A DNA stretch of 64,000 nt from VAZQ01 sp963739175 (GTDB taxonomy: Bacteria > Pseudomonadota > Alphaproteobacteria > Rhizobiales > Xanthobacteraceae). The position numbers and the translations under genes are program-made. The stretch is from positions 248,001 to 312,000 of the forward strand of contig CAVTZH010000007.1 in the NCBI GenBank assembly GCA_963739175.1. The letters are read 5' to 3'. Within the stretch, counting starts at the first letter, position 1; the number at the start of each line of letters is the position of its first letter. Under the pieces are notes generated by a model. That model searched no databases. It worked only from the letters and a program-made list of their open reading frames with translations, and was not told where the DNA came from. This document shows, in pieces, positions 1-11,551 of this stretch.

Positions 1-810
1 ATGGTGGCCAAGAAGGCGTTGCGGGTGAACCTCTCCGACCTCGCCGCCAAAGGCGCGAAGCCGGTCGGCTTTTTGCTGACGCTGGCGCTGCCGAAATCGG
101 TGCCGGAAAGCTGGGTCGAGCTGTTCGCGCGCGGGCTCGGCGACGATGCCGAACAGTATGGCTGCCCGCTGCTCGGCGGCGATACCGTGCGGACCGCGGG
201 CCCGGTGGCGATCTCGATCACGGCGCTCGGCTCGGTGCCGAAGAACACGATGGTCCGCCGTCGGGGCGCGCGGGCCGGCGACGTGGTGATGGTCACCGGC
301 ACGATCGGCGACGCCGCGCTCGGGCTCGAGCTGCGCGACGCCGTCACCGCCGCCAAGCGCTGGAAGCTCGACAGCAAGCATCAGTATCAACTGCAGGCCC
401 GCTACCTGCTGCCGCAGCCGCGCAACGCGCTGGCGGAAGGCGTTCGGCTCAGCGCGAGCGCGGCGATGGACGTCTCCGACGGGCTCGTGGGCGACCTCGG
501 TAAGCTCTGCGACGTGTCCGGCGTTTCCGCCGAAATCGATGTGTCGAAGGTGCCGCTGTCGGAGGCAGCCGCGAGCGTCGTCACGTCGGAGCCGGCGGCG
601 ATGGAAAAAGTGCTCACCGGCGGCGACGACTACGAGATCGTGTGCACGGTGCCGGCGGAGCGGCTCTCCGATTTTCGAGCGGCGGCAAAAGCCGCGCGCG
701 TGCCGGTCGCCGAGATCGGCCGGATCATGGCGGAGAAAACGCCGCCGCGGTTCCTCGGCAGCGACGGCAAGCCGATGCAATTCAAGCAGACGTCCTTCAG
801 CCACTTCTAA
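1..810 (+). CDS. thiL: Thiamine-monophosphate kinase (N-terminus outside the window)
   Basis: ThiL phosphorylates thiamine monophosphate to thiamine pyrophosphate with ATP in the cytoplasm. The 269 residues in the window carry the AIR-synthase-like fold signatures: NLSDLAAKGAKP near the start, LLGGDT near residue 60, the MDVSDGL segment near 155-162 and TGGDDYEI near 206-213. The family is usually about 320-330 residues, so roughly the first 60, including the first Asp-rich Mg-ATP motif, lie upstream of base 1; the ATG at base 1 is probably an internal Met. The next gene starts 24 bp after the stop. Confidence 0.93.
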   Translation: MVAKKALRVNLSDLAAKGAKPVGFLLTLALPKSVPESWVELFARGLGDDAEQYGCPLLGGDTVRTAGPVAISITALGSVPKNTMVRRRGARAGDVVMVTGTIGDAALGLELRDAVTAAKRWKLDSKHQYQLQARYLLPQPRNALAEGVRLSASAAMDVSDGLVGDLGKLCDVSGVSAEIDVSKVPLSEAAASVVTSEPAAMEKVLTGGDDYEIVCTVPAERLSDFRAAAKAARVPVAEIGRIMAEKTPPRFLGSDGKPMQFKQTSFSHF

Positions 811-833
811 GAGGACGCACGGAGGAATTCCTG

Positions 834-2085
834 ATGGACGACAGAACAGCGGCAACGTCGGCGACGGTCTCGGCTGCGCAGCAGGCGGCCTACCGCGGCG
901 GCGACAAGCTGCGCACGCGCTATCCGACCATCGCCTATCTGCGCGATCGCGCCCGCCACCATATTCCACGCTTCGCCTTTGAATATTCGGACGGCGGCGC
1001 GGGAACGGACGCCGGCATCCGGCGCAACTGGGCGGGGCTCGACGCGGTCGAGCTCGTCCCGCGCTACGGCGTGATGCCGTCCTTGCCGCCGGTCGACGTC
1101 GAATTGTTCGGCCGCAAATACGCGGCGCCGCTTGGCATTCCGCCGATGGGCGGGCCGGCGATCGTCTGGCCGGGCGCGGACAGCTACATGGCGCAGGCGG
1201 CGCAGCGCGCCCGCGTTCCCTATACGCTCGGCACCGTCGGCGGCATCACCATCGAGCACGCGGCGGAGATCGCGCCCTGACGTCCTGTGGTTCCAGCTCT
1301 ATCGCATGGCGCGCAACGACCATTGGCTCGGCTTCGAGCTGCTGCGGCGCTGCGAGGCGGCCGGCGTGCATGTCGTCGTGATGACCGTCGACGTGCCGGT
1401 GCGCACCGTGCGTCCGCGCGAGGTGGTCGTGGGGCTCGGCGGCAGCAAGTTCGCGGCCGGCCCGCGCATGCTCTACGAAATGATCCGCTCGCCGGGCTGG
1501 CTGATGTCGCTCTGGCAGCACGGCCAGCCGCGCTTCGCCAATATCCGGAACTATGCCGGCGAGAACGCGAGCGTGAACGAGGTGATCAGCTTCGCGCGCT
1601 CCGAGATCGGCGGCGCCTTCACCTGGGACGAGATCGCGCGCTTCCGCGACAAATGGAAGAAGCCGCTGGTGCTCAAGGGCATCATGCATCCGGCCGACGC
1701 CGAGCGCGCGATATCGCTCGGCATCGACGGCATCTGGGTCTCGAACCACGGCGGCCGCCAGATCGAGGCGCTGCCGGCGCCGATCGACGTGCTGCCGGCG
1801 GTGGCGGCACAGGTGGGCTCGCGGGCGACCGTGCTGTTCGATTCGGGCGTGCGCAGCGGGCTCGACGTGGTGCGGGCGGTGGCGCTCGGGGCGCATGCGG
1901 CATTCGCCGGCAAGGCGATGCTCTGGGGCCTCGGCGCGCTCGGCGGCGAGGGGCCCAAGCACGTCATCGACCTCCTGATCGACGAGACGCGCGCTTCGCT
2001 CGGCCAGATCGGCGCCAAGACGCCGGCCGATGCACGGTCGGTGGTGATCCGGCATCCCGGCGCGCTGGCGTTCCCGCGCGGCTGA
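834..2085 (+). CDS. FMN-dependent alpha-hydroxy-acid oxidase/dehydrogenase, frameshifted
   Basis: Members of this family (lactate, glycolate and mandelate oxidizing enzymes) oxidize 2-hydroxy acids using FMN. The N-terminal 148 codons read from the ATG at 834, which has a GGAGGA ribosome site at 821-826. That frame stops at 1278-1280. One base over, the protein continues without loss: PDVLWFQLY, the FMN-site Lys in VLKGI, the catalytic SNHGGRQ (about 1741-1761) and the phosphate-binding DSGVRSGLDVV. Removing one C from the CCC at 1275-1277 restores a protein of about 416 residues, normal for the family. The exact substrate cannot be read from the sequence. It is either a recent pseudogene or a sequence error. 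Confidence 0.85.
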
Positions 2086-2104
2086 GCGGCGCGCCGTCTT
2101 GGGT

Positions 2105-2755
2105 CTACTGGAAGGTGATCATGTCGGTACGGCTCAGCGTTACGGATCTTGCCTTCAAAGGTTCGTTCGCCAGGTTCGCAGTGCCCGAATTCAAGACATT
2201 ATAGAAACCGATGATCGTCTCGTAGCCGCTGCCGGCCGAGGTCGTATCCATCGGAACGACGACCGTATAATCGCGCGCCATTGCTCCGACCGATGTGTAG
2301 GTCACCGAACCGCTGACCTTCCAGCCAACCATGATGAGCGTCTTGATGCCCTTCGCCTTTAGCGTCTTGTCGAGATCGGTGTTGTAGAATCGGTCCTGGG
2401 CCGTGTTGATGACCTTGATGTCGCCCGCAGCCGGCGCCACCTCTTTTAGCCAATGGGTCCAGTTTTGCTCGCGCGTGCCATAGGCCACGGTGAGGCCGGC
2501 TTTGCGCACTCGCGCCAGGAACGGAATCATGGCCGGCAGCATTTGGTTCTTGCAACTCGGCTGCTTGGCGCAGATGTCCTCGACGTAGTCGAGCACGATC
2601 AGAGCGGTGGTCTTGGGATCAAGGGTGACGCGGGCCGGGTCCGGAGTCGCTGGCATTTGCAAGGTGATCATTTTGGGAGCCGGCTGTGCTTCAGCCACGC
2701 CACAGGAGAGCGCGACGGCGAGACCGCCCATAAGGACAGTGCGAAACAGCGTCAT
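2105..2755 (-). CDS. Secreted isochorismatase-like protein lacking the catalytic Cys
   Basis: A 216-residue protein with an N-terminal signal peptide (cleavage near residue 23, after EAQ) followed by an isochorismatase/cysteine-hydrolase fold. The first-strand acid is visible in ALIVLDYVED, and the late core motif is VGWKVSGSVTYTSVGAMARDY. In active amidohydrolases of this family the pattern is G-x-x-[TV]-[ND]-x-C-V, but here the Cys position is Ser (GSV). Either it is not a thiol hydrolase or it uses another mechanism, as the true isochorismatases without Cys do. It converges on the upstream hydroxy-acid oxidase. Function is unassigned. Confidence 0.75.
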   Translation of the reverse strand: MTLFRTVLMGGLAVALSCGVAEAQPAPKMITLQMPATPDPARVTLDPKTTALIVLDYVEDICAKQPSCKNQMLPAMIPFLARVRKAGLTVAYGTREQNWTHWLKEVAPAAGDIKVINTAQDRFYNTDLDKTLKAKGIKTLIMVGWKVSGSVTYTSVGAMARDYTVVVPMDTTSAGSGYETIIGFYNVLNSGTANLANEPLKARSVTLSRTDMITFQ

Positions 2756-2960
2756 GTGGGAATCTCCTCGGGGCTGTTGTCGGGAAGAAGACCTAAAAAT
2801 AAAGCAAGGTCCGATGGATTTAAACTGCTCTCCGCGCGCGCCCAGAGCCAGCGCTTCGTGTGTGGCATTGCTGCCCCGCGCCTCGCCGGGTGGAAATTTC
2901 CATCCTTAGCCGATAGACAGGGCGTCCGTTCCAAAAGTGGGCGGCTTGGGAGGAAATTTG

Positions 2961-4184
2961 ATGTCGGCGGTGACCGAAACCGCGCTCGACGCTGCTGCCG
3001 GCGACCGGCTCGCCCGGCGCAATGCGATGATCCTCGCGGTCGCGCAGGCGCTCGCCGGCGGCAACAACGTCGTGCTGATCGCCACCGGCGCCATCGTCGG
3101 CGCGATGCTGGCGCCCGACCGCAGCTTGGCGACGGTCCCGGTCTCGATCTATGTGGTCGGCATGTGGATGGGCGCCCTGCCGCGCGGCTGGATCGCCCGC
3201 CGCTATGGCCGGCGGACGTCATTCTTCGTCGGCACCGCGTTCGGCGTCCTCGCCGGATTGCTCAATTGCGCAGCGGTGGTGACGGCATCATTCACGCTGC
3301 TCTGCCTTGGCGCGTTGTGCACCGGCTTCTATGCGGCGGTCCATCAGTCCTATCGCTTTGCCGCCGCCGACACCGCGAGCGACGCGTTCCGGCCGAAGGC
3401 GATTTCCTGGGTGATGGTCGGCGGCATCTTCGCCGGCCTGTTCGGCTCGCAGCTCGTGATCGCCACCAAGGATCTCTGGCAGCCGTATCTCTTCGCCGGC
3501 TCGTTCATCGCCCAGGCCGTGGTGGCGTTGGTCTCGGCGGCGGTTCTGGCGCGGGTCAACATCCCGATGCCGCCGGCGCATATCGCAGCAAATCCTGGGC
3601 GACCGCTTTCCGAGATCGCGCGCCAGCCGCGCTTCATCGCGGCGGTGGCCTGCGGCGTCGGCAGCTATTCGATGATGAACATGGTGATGACCTCGGCGCC
3701 GCTCGCCATGGTCGATTGCAATCATTCGATCAGCGAGGCGGCGCTCGGCATCCAGTGGCATATCCTCGGGATGTTCGTGCCGTCGCTGTTCACCGGCTCG
3801 CTGATCCTGCGCTTCGGTGTCGAGCGTATCGTCGGCATCGGGCTCGGTCTGATCGTGCTGAGCGCGATCATCTCCATTTCCGGCATCTCGCTCTGGCACT
3901 TCTGGATCGGGCTGACGCTGCTCGGTGTCGGCTGGAATTTTGCCTTCGTCGGCGCCACCACCATGGTGACCCAGTGCCATCGCCCGGAGGAGCGCAACAA
4001 GGTGCAGTCGTTCAACGACTTCCTGGTGTTCGGCTCGATGGCGATCGGCTCGTTCTCGTCCGGCGCGCTGCTGGTGAGCTTCGGCTGGGCGATGGTGAAC
4101 AACCTCGTATTCCCGGTGATCCTGGTCGCGGCCGTGCTGCTGCTCTGGCAGGCATTGCGGCCGAGAGAGATCAAGCCGGTTTGA
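2961..4184 (+). CDS. Major facilitator superfamily transporter
   Basis: A 407-residue polytopic inner-membrane protein with about 12 hydrophobic segments. The loop between segments 2 and 3 has the MFS signature in the form RGWIARRYGRR (about residues 74-84). The central loop after segment 6 is short and hydrophilic (AHIAANPGRPLSEIARQ). I chose the ATG at 2961 over an in-frame ATG at 2937 because GGGAGGA lies at 2948-2954 at good spacing. Substrate is unknown; the fold resembles metabolite/drug porters such as the YfcJ type. It stands alone, 45 bp before a GNAT gene that it may share a transcript with. Confidence 0.85.
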   Translation: MSAVTETALDAAAGDRLARRNAMILAVAQALAGGNNVVLIATGAIVGAMLAPDRSLATVPVSIYVVGMWMGALPRGWIARRYGRRTSFFVGTAFGVLAGLLNCAAVVTASFTLLCLGALCTGFYAAVHQSYRFAAADTASDAFRPKAISWVMVGGIFAGLFGSQLVIATKDLWQPYLFAGSFIAQAVVALVSAAVLARVNIPMPPAHIAANPGRPLSEIARQPRFIAAVACGVGSYSMMNMVMTSAPLAMVDCNHSISEAALGIQWHILGMFVPSLFTGSLILRFGVERIVGIGLGLIVLSAIISISGISLWHFWIGLTLLGVGWNFAFVGATTMVTQCHRPEERNKVQSFNDFLVFGSMAIGSFSSGALLVSFGWAMVNNLVFPVILVAAVLLLWQALRPREIKPV

Positions 4185-4229
4185 CCGGGCCGTACCTTTG
4201 GCCCGACCGTTCGATGCGTCAGGTGGACG

Positions 4230-5033
4230 ATGCGCCTGGATGAATTTGCGACGATCCATTTGCCCGCACTTGAGCGCGACGAAGCCCGGCACAATTTGAT
4301 GGTCGCGGCGATCCATGGCGCCGCCAACAACCCATCGCTCGATCTGCGGCACTGGTCGCTCGGGAATCCCGGCGCCTGCGCGGTACAGCTGCCTGGGCGT
4401 CCGATCGTGATCGGCGACCTCGACCAGGCTCAGTGCCGGACACTGGCGCAGGACACATGCACGCTCGACTATCCGGCCGTTTGGGGGCCCGACCAGACCG
4501 CAACGTGGTTTACCGCGCGCGCGACGGAGCTTGGGTCGCGCTTTGACGAGCCGATGGCGCAGCGGATTCATGCCCTGCGCGACAAGCCGGTCTATCCAGG
4601 TGCTGCAGGAGAGCCGCGTCTCGCGGGCACGGACGACCTCGACCTGATTGTCGATTGGGTCGCTTTGTTCATTCGCGAAGCGATACCGCACGAGACCGCC
4701 GCCGCGCGCGAGCATATCGAGAAGTCGGTCGCGGAAGGACGATACCTGCTATGGACGGTGCAAGCGGCGCCGGTATCCATGGCGGCGATTGCAAGACGAT
4801 CCGGCGCGGGTGCCGCGATCTCGATGGTCTATACGCCGCCTCCGTTGCGCGGCCGGGGCTACGCGGGCTCGGTGACCGCCGCGCTGGTCGAGCAAGTCTT
4901 CGCGCAGGGCAAGACCATGGCCTGTCTCTTCACCGATCAACGCAATCCTTATTCCAACCGGTGCTACGCCAAGATCGGCTTCCGGCCGGTATGCGATGCG
5001 TTGCTCTACCCGCGGATCGTGCCGAGGCGCTGA
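4230..5033 (+). CDS. GNAT family N-acetyltransferase
   Basis: A 267-residue cytoplasmic protein. The C-terminal half is a GNAT domain: the acetyl-CoA pyrophosphate-binding motif appears as RGRGYAGS (about residues 208-215), followed by the usual helix and the closing FTDQRNPYSNRCYAKIGF strand-helix motif typical of a subgroup of GNATs. The N-terminal 120 residues are poorly conserved and may form a second, degenerate GNAT-like half. The acceptor substrate cannot be predicted. The start at 4230 has a weak AGGTGG site nearby. Confidence 0.82.
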   Translation: MRLDEFATIHLPALERDEARHNLMVAAIHGAANNPSLDLRHWSLGNPGACAVQLPGRPIVIGDLDQAQCRTLAQDTCTLDYPAVWGPDQTATWFTARATELGSRFDEPMAQRIHALRDKPVYPGAAGEPRLAGTDDLDLIVDWVALFIREAIPHETAAAREHIEKSVAEGRYLLWTVQAAPVSMAAIARRSGAGAAISMVYTPPPLRGRGYAGSVTAALVEQVFAQGKTMACLFTDQRNPYSNRCYAKIGFRPVCDALLYPRIVPRR

Positions 5034-5106
5034 TCGCCGATTGTCCCCATTCGCATGAACGTGAGTTTGAGGTAGCCTCGAGCGTCCCTCAACAAGGGAG
5101 GTTATC

Positions 5107-6054
5107 ATGATCGGGCGTCGCGAATTCGTGCTCGGCGCAGGTGCTGCCGGTGTGTTGATGCAACCGCGCTTCGGCTACGCCAAGGCACCCCAGCCCACGA
5201 CCAAGGTCAATTTCGACGTCCCAGCGGGCGCGTGCGATTGCCACACGCATATCCATGGCGATCCGGCCAAGTTTCCGTGGTTTGCGGGGCGCACCTATAC
5301 GCCGGAGATGGCGCTGCCGGAAGAAATGACCGCGCTGCACAAGGCGCTCAACATGCAGCGTGTGGTGATCGTCACGCCAAGTGTGTACGGCACCGACAAT
5401 TCCGCGACGATCTACGGCATGGCGGCGCGCGGCAAGGACGCACGCGGCGTGGCGGTCATTGACGACAAGACCACCGACGCCGAATTGGATCGGCTCGCGT
5501 CGCTTGGCTTCAAGGGGATACGCCTCAATCTCTCGACTGTCGGCATCAACGATCCCAAAGTCGTAGCCGAGCGCTTCCTCGCCGCCGCCGCGCGCGTGAA
5601 GAGCCGCAACTGGCATATCCAGCTCAACACGACACTGCCGGTGATCGCCGCGATGAAAGACACGTTCGCCGCGTCGCCGGTGACGCTGGTGTTCGATCAC
5701 TACGGTAATGCGAAGGAGGAGCTTGGGGTGGGACAGCCGGGCTTCGCCGATCTGGTGAGCCTCGTGAAATCCGGCAAGGCCTATGTCAAGATTTCAGTCA
5801 CCGCGGGTCCGCGTGAGAACTACGGCCATTTCACGCCACTCGCTCAGATGCTGATCGGTGCCAATGTCGACCGCATCCTGTGGGGCACCAACTGGCCGCA
5901 CCCGAATTCGGTGAAGGGCAGCACCTCGACGGTGACACCGCTGTGGCCGGTCGACGATGGGCTGGTGCTCAATCTGCTGCCCACCTGGGCGCCGGACGCG
6001 GCGGTGCGCCAGAAAATCCTCGTCGACAATCCGGCGCGGCTGTACGAATTTTAG
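5107..6054 (+). CDS. Secreted TIM-barrel amidohydrolase (PDC hydrolase-like)
   Basis: A 315-residue protein of the amidohydrolase-2 family, whose members include 2-pyrone-4,6-dicarboxylate lactonase. It opens with a twin-arginine-like signal (GRREFVLGAGAAG) and a predicted cut near residue 27, so export is likely. The barrel begins at DCHTHIHG (about residues 44-51), continues with VFDHYGNA near 196 and ends with ILWGTNWPHPN, where many relatives have Asp instead of this Asn. The ribosome site AGGGAGG sits just before the ATG. It probably acts on a cyclic ester or lactone from aromatic breakdown; the exact substrate is inferred only at family level. Confidence 0.82.
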   Translation: MIGRREFVLGAGAAGVLMQPRFGYAKAPQPTTKVNFDVPAGACDCHTHIHGDPAKFPWFAGRTYTPEMALPEEMTALHKALNMQRVVIVTPSVYGTDNSATIYGMAARGKDARGVAVIDDKTTDAELDRLASLGFKGIRLNLSTVGINDPKVVAERFLAAAARVKSRNWHIQLNTTLPVIAAMKDTFAASPVTLVFDHYGNAKEELGVGQPGFADLVSLVKSGKAYVKISVTAGPRENYGHFTPLAQMLIGANVDRILWGTNWPHPNSVKGSTSTVTPLWPVDDGLVLNLLPTWAPDAAVRQKILVDNPARLYEF

Positions 6055-6066
6055 TTGGAGGGTCGG

Positions 6067-6342
6067 CTACCCGTAGCGGATCTTCAGCGCGACGATCACC
6101 AGCATGAATGCGACGGTGATCGCGCTCGACCAGATCAGCGGCCAGTCCGGCAGCGCCATGCCGTAGACCAGCCAAAGGATCATGCCGACCAGAAAGGCGA
6201 GGTTGGTCGGCAGCGAAAGCGCGCGGGTCTCGCGGTCACGGATGATCTTGATCGCCTGCGGCAGCCAGCACACCGTCGTGAGAATGGCGCCGGCATTTCC
6301 GATCAGGTCGACAACCGGAGTGGGCAGCGGGATGAGGCTCAA
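6067..6342 (-). CDS. SemiSWEET sugar transporter
   Basis: A 91-residue membrane protein with three hydrophobic helices and the PQ-loop motif CWLPQA in the first helix (about residues 24-29). This size and motif match SemiSWEET proteins, which dimerize to form a passive sugar channel in the inner membrane. The protein is complete and of usual length. It converges with the amidohydrolase upstream, leaving only 12 bp between stops. The transported sugar is not predictable. Confidence 0.85.
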   Translation of the reverse strand: MSLIPLPTPVVDLIGNAGAILTTVCWLPQAIKIIRDRETRALSLPTNLAFLVGMILWLVYGMALPDWPLIWSSAITVAFMLVIVALKIRYG

Positions 6343-6707
6343 GGCCGACCCATGGTGGCTTCAGGGACCGGTGCATCAGGACCCACAATCGCGCTCCACC
6401 GAATCCTGATGGGGCACGCTAGCTGCGCTTCGATGTTGGTTTGATGACGCGCAAAGGCCTTTTCGAACCGGCGCGGTCGGCATAGCCAGGCAGGTGTGTG
6501 TTGCCGGAAACGCCCGTGGTTTCAGGGCTTTCCGGCCCGTATCCTGACCTTCCGGTCGAGCGGGAGAACCGGCGCGCAAACATTGCGTAGCGCGGGGGTT
6601 TTTGGCAATGTCCGCGCGCTTTCGGCCCGCAAACGTGGCCGAAACCGAAATTCCTCAAGCCGGGCAGGGCTTTGTCCGGTAGTCACGACCAACCGGGATT
6701 CTCATCT
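6343..6707. other. Intergenic region upstream of hppA
   Basis: This 365 bp stretch between the divergent SemiSWEET and hppA genes should hold both promoters. I see no plausible coding frame, riboswitch or insertion sequence. No strong ribosome site precedes hppA. Confidence 0.5.
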
Positions 6708-8841
<2,134 letters not shown>

Positions 8842-8864
8842 CCAAATTTGTCGATGCTTGAACT

Positions 8865-8902
8865 GAAGCGGCCGGAGGTCAGTTACTGATCCCGGCCGCT
8901 TC
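8865..8902. terminator. Hairpin between convergent hppA and receptor gene
   Basis: An 11-bp perfect stem (GAAGCGGCCGG at 8865-8875 pairing with 8892-8902) lies between two convergent genes and overlaps the last codons of the minus-strand one. It could end transcription from both sides, but there is no clear T-run, so Rho-independent action is uncertain. Confidence 0.35.
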
Positions 8903-9862
8903 CACGACTCTGCGCCAGCGCGCGAATTCCTCCGTCACATAAGCCCTCGATTTTTCAGGGCCGAGGCCGGGCACTGGATCGAACGCCGCCTTGGCGAGCC
9001 GATCCCGGAACTCCTTGTCGGCGAGCGCCTGCTGCGTCGCTTCGTTGACTCGCTCGAGCACCGCCCTCGGCGTTCCCGCCGGTGCGTAGATGCCGAAGAA
9101 ATTCTGCGTGATCATCCCCGGCAGGCCGGCCTCGATCGCGGTCGGGATATCGGGCATGCCCGGATGGCGCGCAGGCGCGTTGACGGCGACGATGCGTATC
9201 TTGCCGCCGGCATGGAGGCCGATCACCGCGCCGGTGATGTTGGGCACGAACATCGATACCGTGCCGTTCACGACGTCCATCTGCGCCGGACCCATGCCTT
9301 TGTAGGGCACCGGCAGGACGTTGAGTCCGCCCGCGAGTTGCTTGAACATCTCGCCAGCGACATGGCTGATGGAGCCGACGCCGGCATGCGCGAACGATAG
9401 CTTTCCGGGATTGGCTTTGGCGGTGTCGATCAGTTCCTTGAGGGTGCGGATCGGCGATGCCGGGTTCACCGCGATTGCGGTCGCTGTGATTGAGAACACG
9501 GTCGCCAGCTCAAAATCCTTGATCGGATCGAAGCCGGGCTGCTTGGCGACCAGCGGAATCAAAATGTGCGTGCTGTTACTGCCGAGGAGCAGCGTATAGC
9601 CGTCCGGCGCTCCGCGCGCTGCTTCGGTGATGCCGATGATTCCGCCACCGCCGCCGCGGTTGTCGATCACGATCGTCCCGAGCGACGACTTGAGGCCGTC
9701 CGCCCACAGCCGCGCGATCACATCGTGCACGCCGCCGGGAGCGGAGGCGACGACCAGCCGGATCGGCCGGTTGGGGTAGCGGTCCTGGCCCGCGGCCGGC
9801 GCCGCTGCCAGCGCGCACACCGTCGCCAACGCGACCGTGGCAATCAGGCACAGACGTTGCAT
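8879..9862 (-). CDS. Bug-family tripartite tricarboxylate transporter receptor
   Basis: A 327-residue periplasmic solute-binding protein. It has a signal peptide of about 23 residues (cut after AAAPAAG), then the Bug-family opening RYPNRPIRLVVASAPGG, the glycine-rich VIDNRGGGGGIIG and the loop-closing PVPYKGMGPAQMDV segment. Such proteins bind small carboxylates or other acids for a TctAB permease. The start at 9862 has GGGAGA ahead of it; longer upstream readings lack signal-peptide logic. No tctA or tctB is present in the window. It is divergent from the next receptor gene across 143 bp. Confidence 0.88.
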   Translation of the reverse strand: MQRLCLIATVALATVCALAAAPAAGQDRYPNRPIRLVVASAPGGVHDVIARLWADGLKSSLGTIVIDNRGGGGGIIGITEAARGAPDGYTLLLGSNSTHILIPLVAKQPGFDPIKDFELATVFSITATAIAVNPASPIRTLKELIDTAKANPGKLSFAHAGVGSISHVAGEMFKQLAGGLNVLPVPYKGMGPAQMDVVNGTVSMFVPNITGAVIGLHAGGKIRIVAVNAPARHPGMPDIPTAIEAGLPGMITQNFFGIYAPAGTPRAVLERVNEATQQALADKEFRDRLAKAAFDPVPGLGPEKSRAYVTEEFARWRRVVEAAGISN

Positions 9863-10005
9863 CGTCAATCTCCCTGGGCCGGCGCGACGACGATAGTGCT
9901 GGCATCCAGGTTCGCCCGCAAGGTGTGGCCAGCGGTCGCAGGTCTCCTTGCCGAAGCATGCAAAGCGGCGGACTATGATCACTTCGATGCGATGGGAGAC
10001 CGAAA

Positions 10006-11056
10006 GTGCAGGGTCGTTTGAATAGTCGATGCCGCATTCTGTCGTTGTTGATTGCCGCATCTGCGCTCGCGGTATCGCCCGCGTCCGCGCAATCCGTCGC
10101 CGAATTCTACAAGGGCAAGACCGTCGCGCTGATCGTGAGCTCGGCGCCGGGCGGCGGCTACGACGCGCTGGCGCGCACGGCGGCGCCGCATCTCTCGCGG
10201 CACATTCCCGGCAACCCGACCGTGGTGGTGCGCAACATGTCGGGCGCCGGCGGCATCGTCGCCGTCAATCATCTGTTCAATGTTGCGGCCAAGGACGGCA
10301 GCGTCATCGGCGATGGTGCAGAACAACACGCCGTTCGAGCCGCTGTTCGGCACCAAGGAGGCGATCTACGACCCGCTCAAGTTCAACTGGCTCGGCACGC
10401 CGTCGATCGAGACCGCGCTGCTGACGGTCTGGCACCAGACGCCGGTCACCACCTGGCAGGACGTGCTGACCAAGGAAATCACCATGGGCTCGTCGGGCGT
10501 GAATTCGACGCCGAGCTTCTACGGGCGGCTGCTGATCGAGACGCTGGCGCTCAAGCTCAAGCTCATCGTCGGCTACGAGTTGCAGAGCCGCGTGTTCCTG
10601 GCGATGGAGCGTGGCGAGGTCGACGGCTATCCGAGCGTGTTCTACTCGGCGCTGACGTCGACGCGGCCGACCTGGCTGCCGGAGAAGAAGGTCAAGCTCC
10701 TGGTGCAGGTCGGGCTTGAGAAGGAGCCGAACCTGCCGGACGTGCCGTCCGCGCTCGACCTCGCGCGCAATGCCGACGACAAGGCGCTGATCGAGGCCGG
10801 CGCCGCGCCGCTCGGCACCGGCCGGCCGTTCCTGATGCCGCCCGGCGTTCCGGCCGACCGCGTCGCGGCCATGCAAAAGGCGATGACGGATACGTTCAAG
10901 GATCCCGCCTTCCTCGAGGAGGCCAAGAAGCGCCAGCTTGACGTGGGTTCGCCACGCACCGGGGCGGACCTGCACGCGCTGGTGCAGCGCATCTACACCA
11001 AGACGCCGCCGCACGTTATCGCGCGGCTGCGCAAAATCATGAACCCGGGAAGCTGA
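10006..11056 (+). CDS. Tricarboxylate transporter receptor-like protein, frameshifted
   Basis: A periplasmic binding protein of the longer, divergent Bug-like type. The signal peptide (cut after SPASA near residue 28) is followed by VAEFYKGKTVALIVSSAPGGGYD and HIPGNPTVVVRNMSGAGG. After AAKDGSVIG the frame breaks near 10312, and MVQNNTPFEPLFG continues in the next frame to the stop at 11056. Removing one G restores about 349 residues. It resembles the protein at 17976-19037 in layout (FYKGKT/FYRKTP, HIPGNP, AAKDG/APKDG) and may have the same type of ligand. No permease genes are nearby. Confidence 0.82.
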
Positions 11057-11112
11057 CCGCGCACCGTGACACGTGTATTTTATCAGGGCGCGAGCGGCAC
11101 CAGGAGACGACC

Positions 11113-11529
11113 ATGCTGAAAACCGAAGGCGTCCTGCATTTCACGATCCCGGTGAAGGACCTCGATCGGTCGGAAAAATTCTACACCGAGATTCTCGGCA
11201 TGGAGAAAATCCGCCGCACCGGCCACATGGTGTTCCTGCGCGCCGCCGGCAGGGACAATTTCGTGCTCACGTTTTCGGAAAAGCCGATCGATCCCAATCC
11301 CGCCGGCAAGCATGAGATCCACAGCGCGTTCCGCCTGACCGCCGAGGAATACGACAAGGCGAAGGCGTTCCTGGCCTCGAAGGGCGTCGAGGTGTTCAAG
11401 GAAGAGGATCGCCGCGCCGGCACGTTCCAGGGCCGCAGTGCTTATTTCCTCGATCCCGACCGCAACGTGATCGAGATCATGCACCTGGTGCGCGGGCCGG
11501 TGAGCGACAAGGAAGACCAGGCGCGGTGA
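11113..11529 (+). CDS. VOC (glyoxalase/dioxygenase) superfamily protein
   Basis: A 138-residue protein with the paired beta-alpha-beta modules of the vicinal oxygen chelate superfamily: LHFTIPVKDLDRSEKFYTEI at the start, and near the C-terminus YFLDPDRNVIEIMH, whose Glu is a typical metal ligand. An AGGAGA site precedes the ATG. Members include glyoxalase I, extradiol dioxygenases and antibiotic-sequestering proteins. This one is a single-domain protein expected to work as a dimer, and the reaction cannot be assigned. Confidence 0.85.
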   Translation: MLKTEGVLHFTIPVKDLDRSEKFYTEILGMEKIRRTGHMVFLRAAGRDNFVLTFSEKPIDPNPAGKHEIHSAFRLTAEEYDKAKAFLASKGVEVFKEEDRRAGTFQGRSAYFLDPDRNVIEIMHLVRGPVSDKEDQAR

Positions 11530-11551
11530 TGGGCCAGCAGCGAACGGCAGC

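Noticed and set aside
3288..4715. A 475-codon open frame on the minus strand
   Set aside because: It is antisense to the MFS and GNAT genes, both with clear family motifs.
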